Assembly: GCA_001770785.1 (NCBI GenBank)
Contig: MERZ01000031.1
Coordinates: 12,120 to 18,693 of the forward strand
Direction: 5' to 3'
From: Burkholderiales bacterium RIFCSPHIGHO2_12_FULL_61_11
GTDB lineage: Bacteria > Pseudomonadota > Gammaproteobacteria > Burkholderiales > Burkholderiaceae_C
Length of the DNA stretch: 6,574 bases
The notes below the pieces were generated by a model, which saw only the letters and a program-made list of their open reading frames with translations, was not told the DNA's origin and searched no databases. The position numbers were made by a program, and so were the translations under genes. Within the stretch, counting starts at the first letter, position 1, and every line of letters starts with the position of its first letter. Below, in pieces: positions 4,993-6,574 of the stretch.

Positions 4993-6574
4993 ATGAATCA
5001 ACAAGACCCCCCGTCATCCGAAATTCCGGCGACACCTGACCAAGAGCCAAATAAGGGCGTAGCCCCCGAACAGAATGTGCATGACGCTCCGGATTTGATG
5101 GCTATTGGCGAACCGGAGGAGACCTCCGCCACGAAACTCGGCATCGAACGACACGTTTCAGGCCGCGCGGCGGCCACCATCCGGTTTGAAGACGTGGTGA
5201 CCGGTCAGTTTGATGCAGACGAAGGCAACGTGGCGCTTGAGTTGCCAAAGCGGGTACTGATGCCGCAGCCCGAAACCCCCAAGCTGCACAAAGTATTGGC
5301 GCAAGCCGGGCTGGGTTCCCGGCTGGAAATGGAGCAATTGATTCTTGAAGGGCGTATTTCGGTCAATGCCGAGCCCGCCCATATCGGGCAGCGGGTCCAG
5401 TTCGGCGATACCGTCAAGGTCAATGGCAAGCCCATTCGGGTGCACATTGAACCGCCGCCTCCCCGTGTTATTGCGTACCACAAGCCCGCCGGTGAGGTTG
5501 TAACGCATGACGATCCACAAAATCGGCCAACCGTATTCCGGCGGCTGCCCAAACTGTTTCAGGGCAAATGGCAGTCGGTCGGACGGCTTGATTTGAATAC
5601 CGAGGGCCTGTTGCTTTTGACGAGTTCTGGCGAGTTGGCCAACAAACTGATGCATCCGCGGTTTGGGCTTGAACGTGAATACGCCGTGCGCGTGCTGGGC
5701 GCCTTGAACAATGAAGAAAAGAAACGTCTGCTTGAAGGTGTGACGCTGGACGACGGTGTGGCACAGTTCCGCTCGATCGAGGCGGGCGGTGGCGAGGGTG
5801 CCAATTGCTGGTACCGGGTCACCATTTCTGAAGGGCGCAACCGCGAGGTCCGGCGCATGTTTGAAGCGGTGGGTCATGCGGTGAGCCGCCTTATCCGGAT
5901 CCGCTACGGCGCCATGCTGCTGCCGCGCGGGCTTAAGCGGGGCGCATTCGTTGAACTGGACGAACGTGATATCTGGGCGTTGACCAACGCGGTGAGTCAG
6001 TCCGAGTCCCGCGCCGATCCGCGTGGCGCGGGAGGCAACCTGTCCCGTCCGGCGGGTGAGGGCGGTGGTCAGCAGCGCCGGGGTCAGGATTCGCGTAGAA
6101 GCGGTCGTTCCCGCGGCGCCCGTGGCCGGTCGCCGGTCGCCGATATCGGTCAGGCCGATGTCTCGCCGCAATCAGTGGATGATCAGGAGCCGAATGATCT
6201 GCAGCCGCCCATGAACCATATGGACTCCGCGCCCAGTGGCAACAGGCGGCGCGGCGGAAAGGGACGCCCCCAAGGAGGGGGTAGCGGCGCCGGCTCCGGC
6301 CCGCGCTATGGGCAGTCGGCTGGCAGGGGTGGCTCGCAAGGGCCCAAACGACGCGATGAGCGTGGCGACCGGAGCGACAAAAGTAGCGGCGGCGCGCAGC
6401 CTGATCCCATGAAGACGTCGTTTGGCTATATCGGCGCGGAAACCTTCACGCGGCAGCGACAAGAGCAGGGGCAACGACGCAGCGGCGGCGGTGGGAACGC
6501 AGGCGGCATGGGCGGTGGCGGTCAGCGACGCGGCGGCAGTGGCGGTGGTAATGGCGGGGGGAACCGTGGGGGTG
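4993..6574 (+). CDS. rluB: RluB, 23S rRNA pseudouridine synthase, 3' end missing
   Basis: RsuA/RluB-family pseudouridine synthase; RluB modifies U2605 (E. coli numbering) of 23S rRNA. 527 codons are visible and no stop occurs before the edge, so the gene is cut by the window. Residues 1-94 are an acidic, low-structure extension. The S4 RNA-binding domain spans about 95-145 (KLHKVLAQAGLGSR...). The catalytic domain runs about 158-330 with AYHKPAGEVVTHDD (161-174), GRLDLNTEGLLLLT (197-210; catalytic Asp D200), and EGRNREVRRMFEAVGHAVSR (280-299). From about 332 a Gly/Arg/Ser/Gln-rich disordered tail of at least 196 residues follows, far beyond the E. coli protein; such tails are known in Burkholderiales RluB. 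The start at ATG 4993, 10 bases after scpB, lacks a strong Shine-Dalgarno. ATG 4960 inside scpB, preceded by AGGA, is an alternative adding 11 residues. Translational coupling to scpB is likely. Confidence 0.95.
   Translation, partial: MNQQDPPSSEIPATPDQEPNKGVAPEQNVHDAPDLMAIGEPEETSATKLGIERHVSGRAAATIRFEDVVTGQFDADEGNVALELPKRVLMPQPETPKLHKVLAQAGLGSRLEMEQLILEGRISVNAEPAHIGQRVQFGDTVKVNGKPIRVHIEPPPPRVIAYHKPAGEVVTHDDPQNRPTVFRRLPKLFQGKWQSVGRLDLNTEGLLLLTSSGELANKLMHPRFGLEREYAVRVLGALNNEEKKRLLEGVTLDDGVAQFRSIEAGGGEGANCWYRVTISEGRNREVRRMFEAVGHAVSRLIRIRYGAMLLPRGLKRGAFVELDERDIWALTNAVSQSESRADPRGAGGNLSRPAGEGGGQQRRGQDSRRSGRSRGARGRSPVADIGQADVSPQSVDDQEPNDLQPPMNHMDSAPSGNRRRGGKGRPQGGGSGAGSGPRYGQSAGRGGSQGPKRRDERGDRSDKSSGGAQPDPMKTSFGYIGAETFTRQRQEQGQRRSGGGGNAGGMGGGGQRRGGSGGGNGGGNRGG
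5986..6574 (+). repeat. Gly/Arg-rich low-complexity coding region (RluB tail)
   Basis: Dense GGC/GGT/CGC codons encode alternating segments: an R/G/S-rich block (residues about 339-380), an acidic Asp/Gln/Pro stretch (382-411), a second R/G block (from NRRRGGKGR at 417-425), a non-repetitive island DPMKTSFGYIGAETF (471-485), and a near-pure Gly block with Arg pairs (497-527) reaching the edge. Runs of G5 and G6 occur at 6568-6572 and 6556-6561. The repeat is imperfect, not a uniform tandem array. Confidence 0.75.

Noticed and set aside
5161..5175. GGCCGC-GCG-GCGGCC inverted repeat in rluB
   Set aside because: Six G/C pairs with a three-base loop arise easily from Gly/Arg/Ala codons in this G+C-rich gene.
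5158..6171. 337-codon open frame on the - strand antisense to rluB
   Set aside because: It is fully covered by the RluB coding frame, has a His/Gln/Arg/Pro-rich composition typical of antisense shadows in G+C-rich genes, and contains no recognisable domain.
6481..6574. Gly-rich end as a simple-sequence phase-variation tract
   Set aside because: The repeats are imperfect and mostly triplet-based, so length change would keep the frame; the G5 and G6 runs are short.

Overview
The window reads as a core chromosomal segment of a Gram-negative bacterium, most likely a betaproteobacterium of the order Burkholderiales and probably the family Alcaligenaceae (the Bordetella / Achromobacter / Pusillimonas side). 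The reasons are an outer-membrane assembly lipoprotein (BamD), a TTG-started YdcH-like protein, moderately high G+C with G/C-ending codons, and RluD and RluB core sequences that recall Bordetella-type proteins. This placement comes from recalled family sequences, not from a search. Nothing looks mobile: no insertion sequence, integrase, phage gene, CRISPR array, tRNA or rRNA was seen. 

Layout: (1) bases 1-71 hold no supportable gene. (2) 72-2275 (+) is a two-gene unit, a 67-aa YdcH/DUF465 protein whose stop overlaps the start of a 666-aa Fe-S superfamily 2 DNA helicase of the YoaA/DinG family (TGATG junction). (3) 2244-3068 (-) is bamD, which converges on the helicase gene and overlaps its 3' end by 32 bases. 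(4) rluD (+) lies divergently from bamD, with an AT-rich promoter-like patch inside its annotated 5' end. (5) A 115-base gap carries a good Shine-Dalgarno, a short leader ORF and two T7 tracts. (6) scpB (4236-4982, +) follows. (7) rluB (from 4993, +) runs off the right edge without a stop and carries a long Gly/Arg-rich disordered tail. 

Functionally these are housekeeping genes: DNA damage tolerance (YoaA), outer-membrane protein assembly (BamD), 23S rRNA pseudouridylation (RluD in helix 69, RluB in the peptidyl-transferase region) and chromosome condensation/segregation (ScpB). scpB and rluB almost certainly share a transcript. I found no convincing undescribed multi-gene system. The parts worth a second look are the RluB tail and the motif embedded in it, the tight helicase/YdcH coupling, the bamD-rluD promoter overlap, the leader region of scpB with its T tracts, and a perfect 10-bp hairpin inside scpB. 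No intrinsic terminator was seen anywhere in the window.
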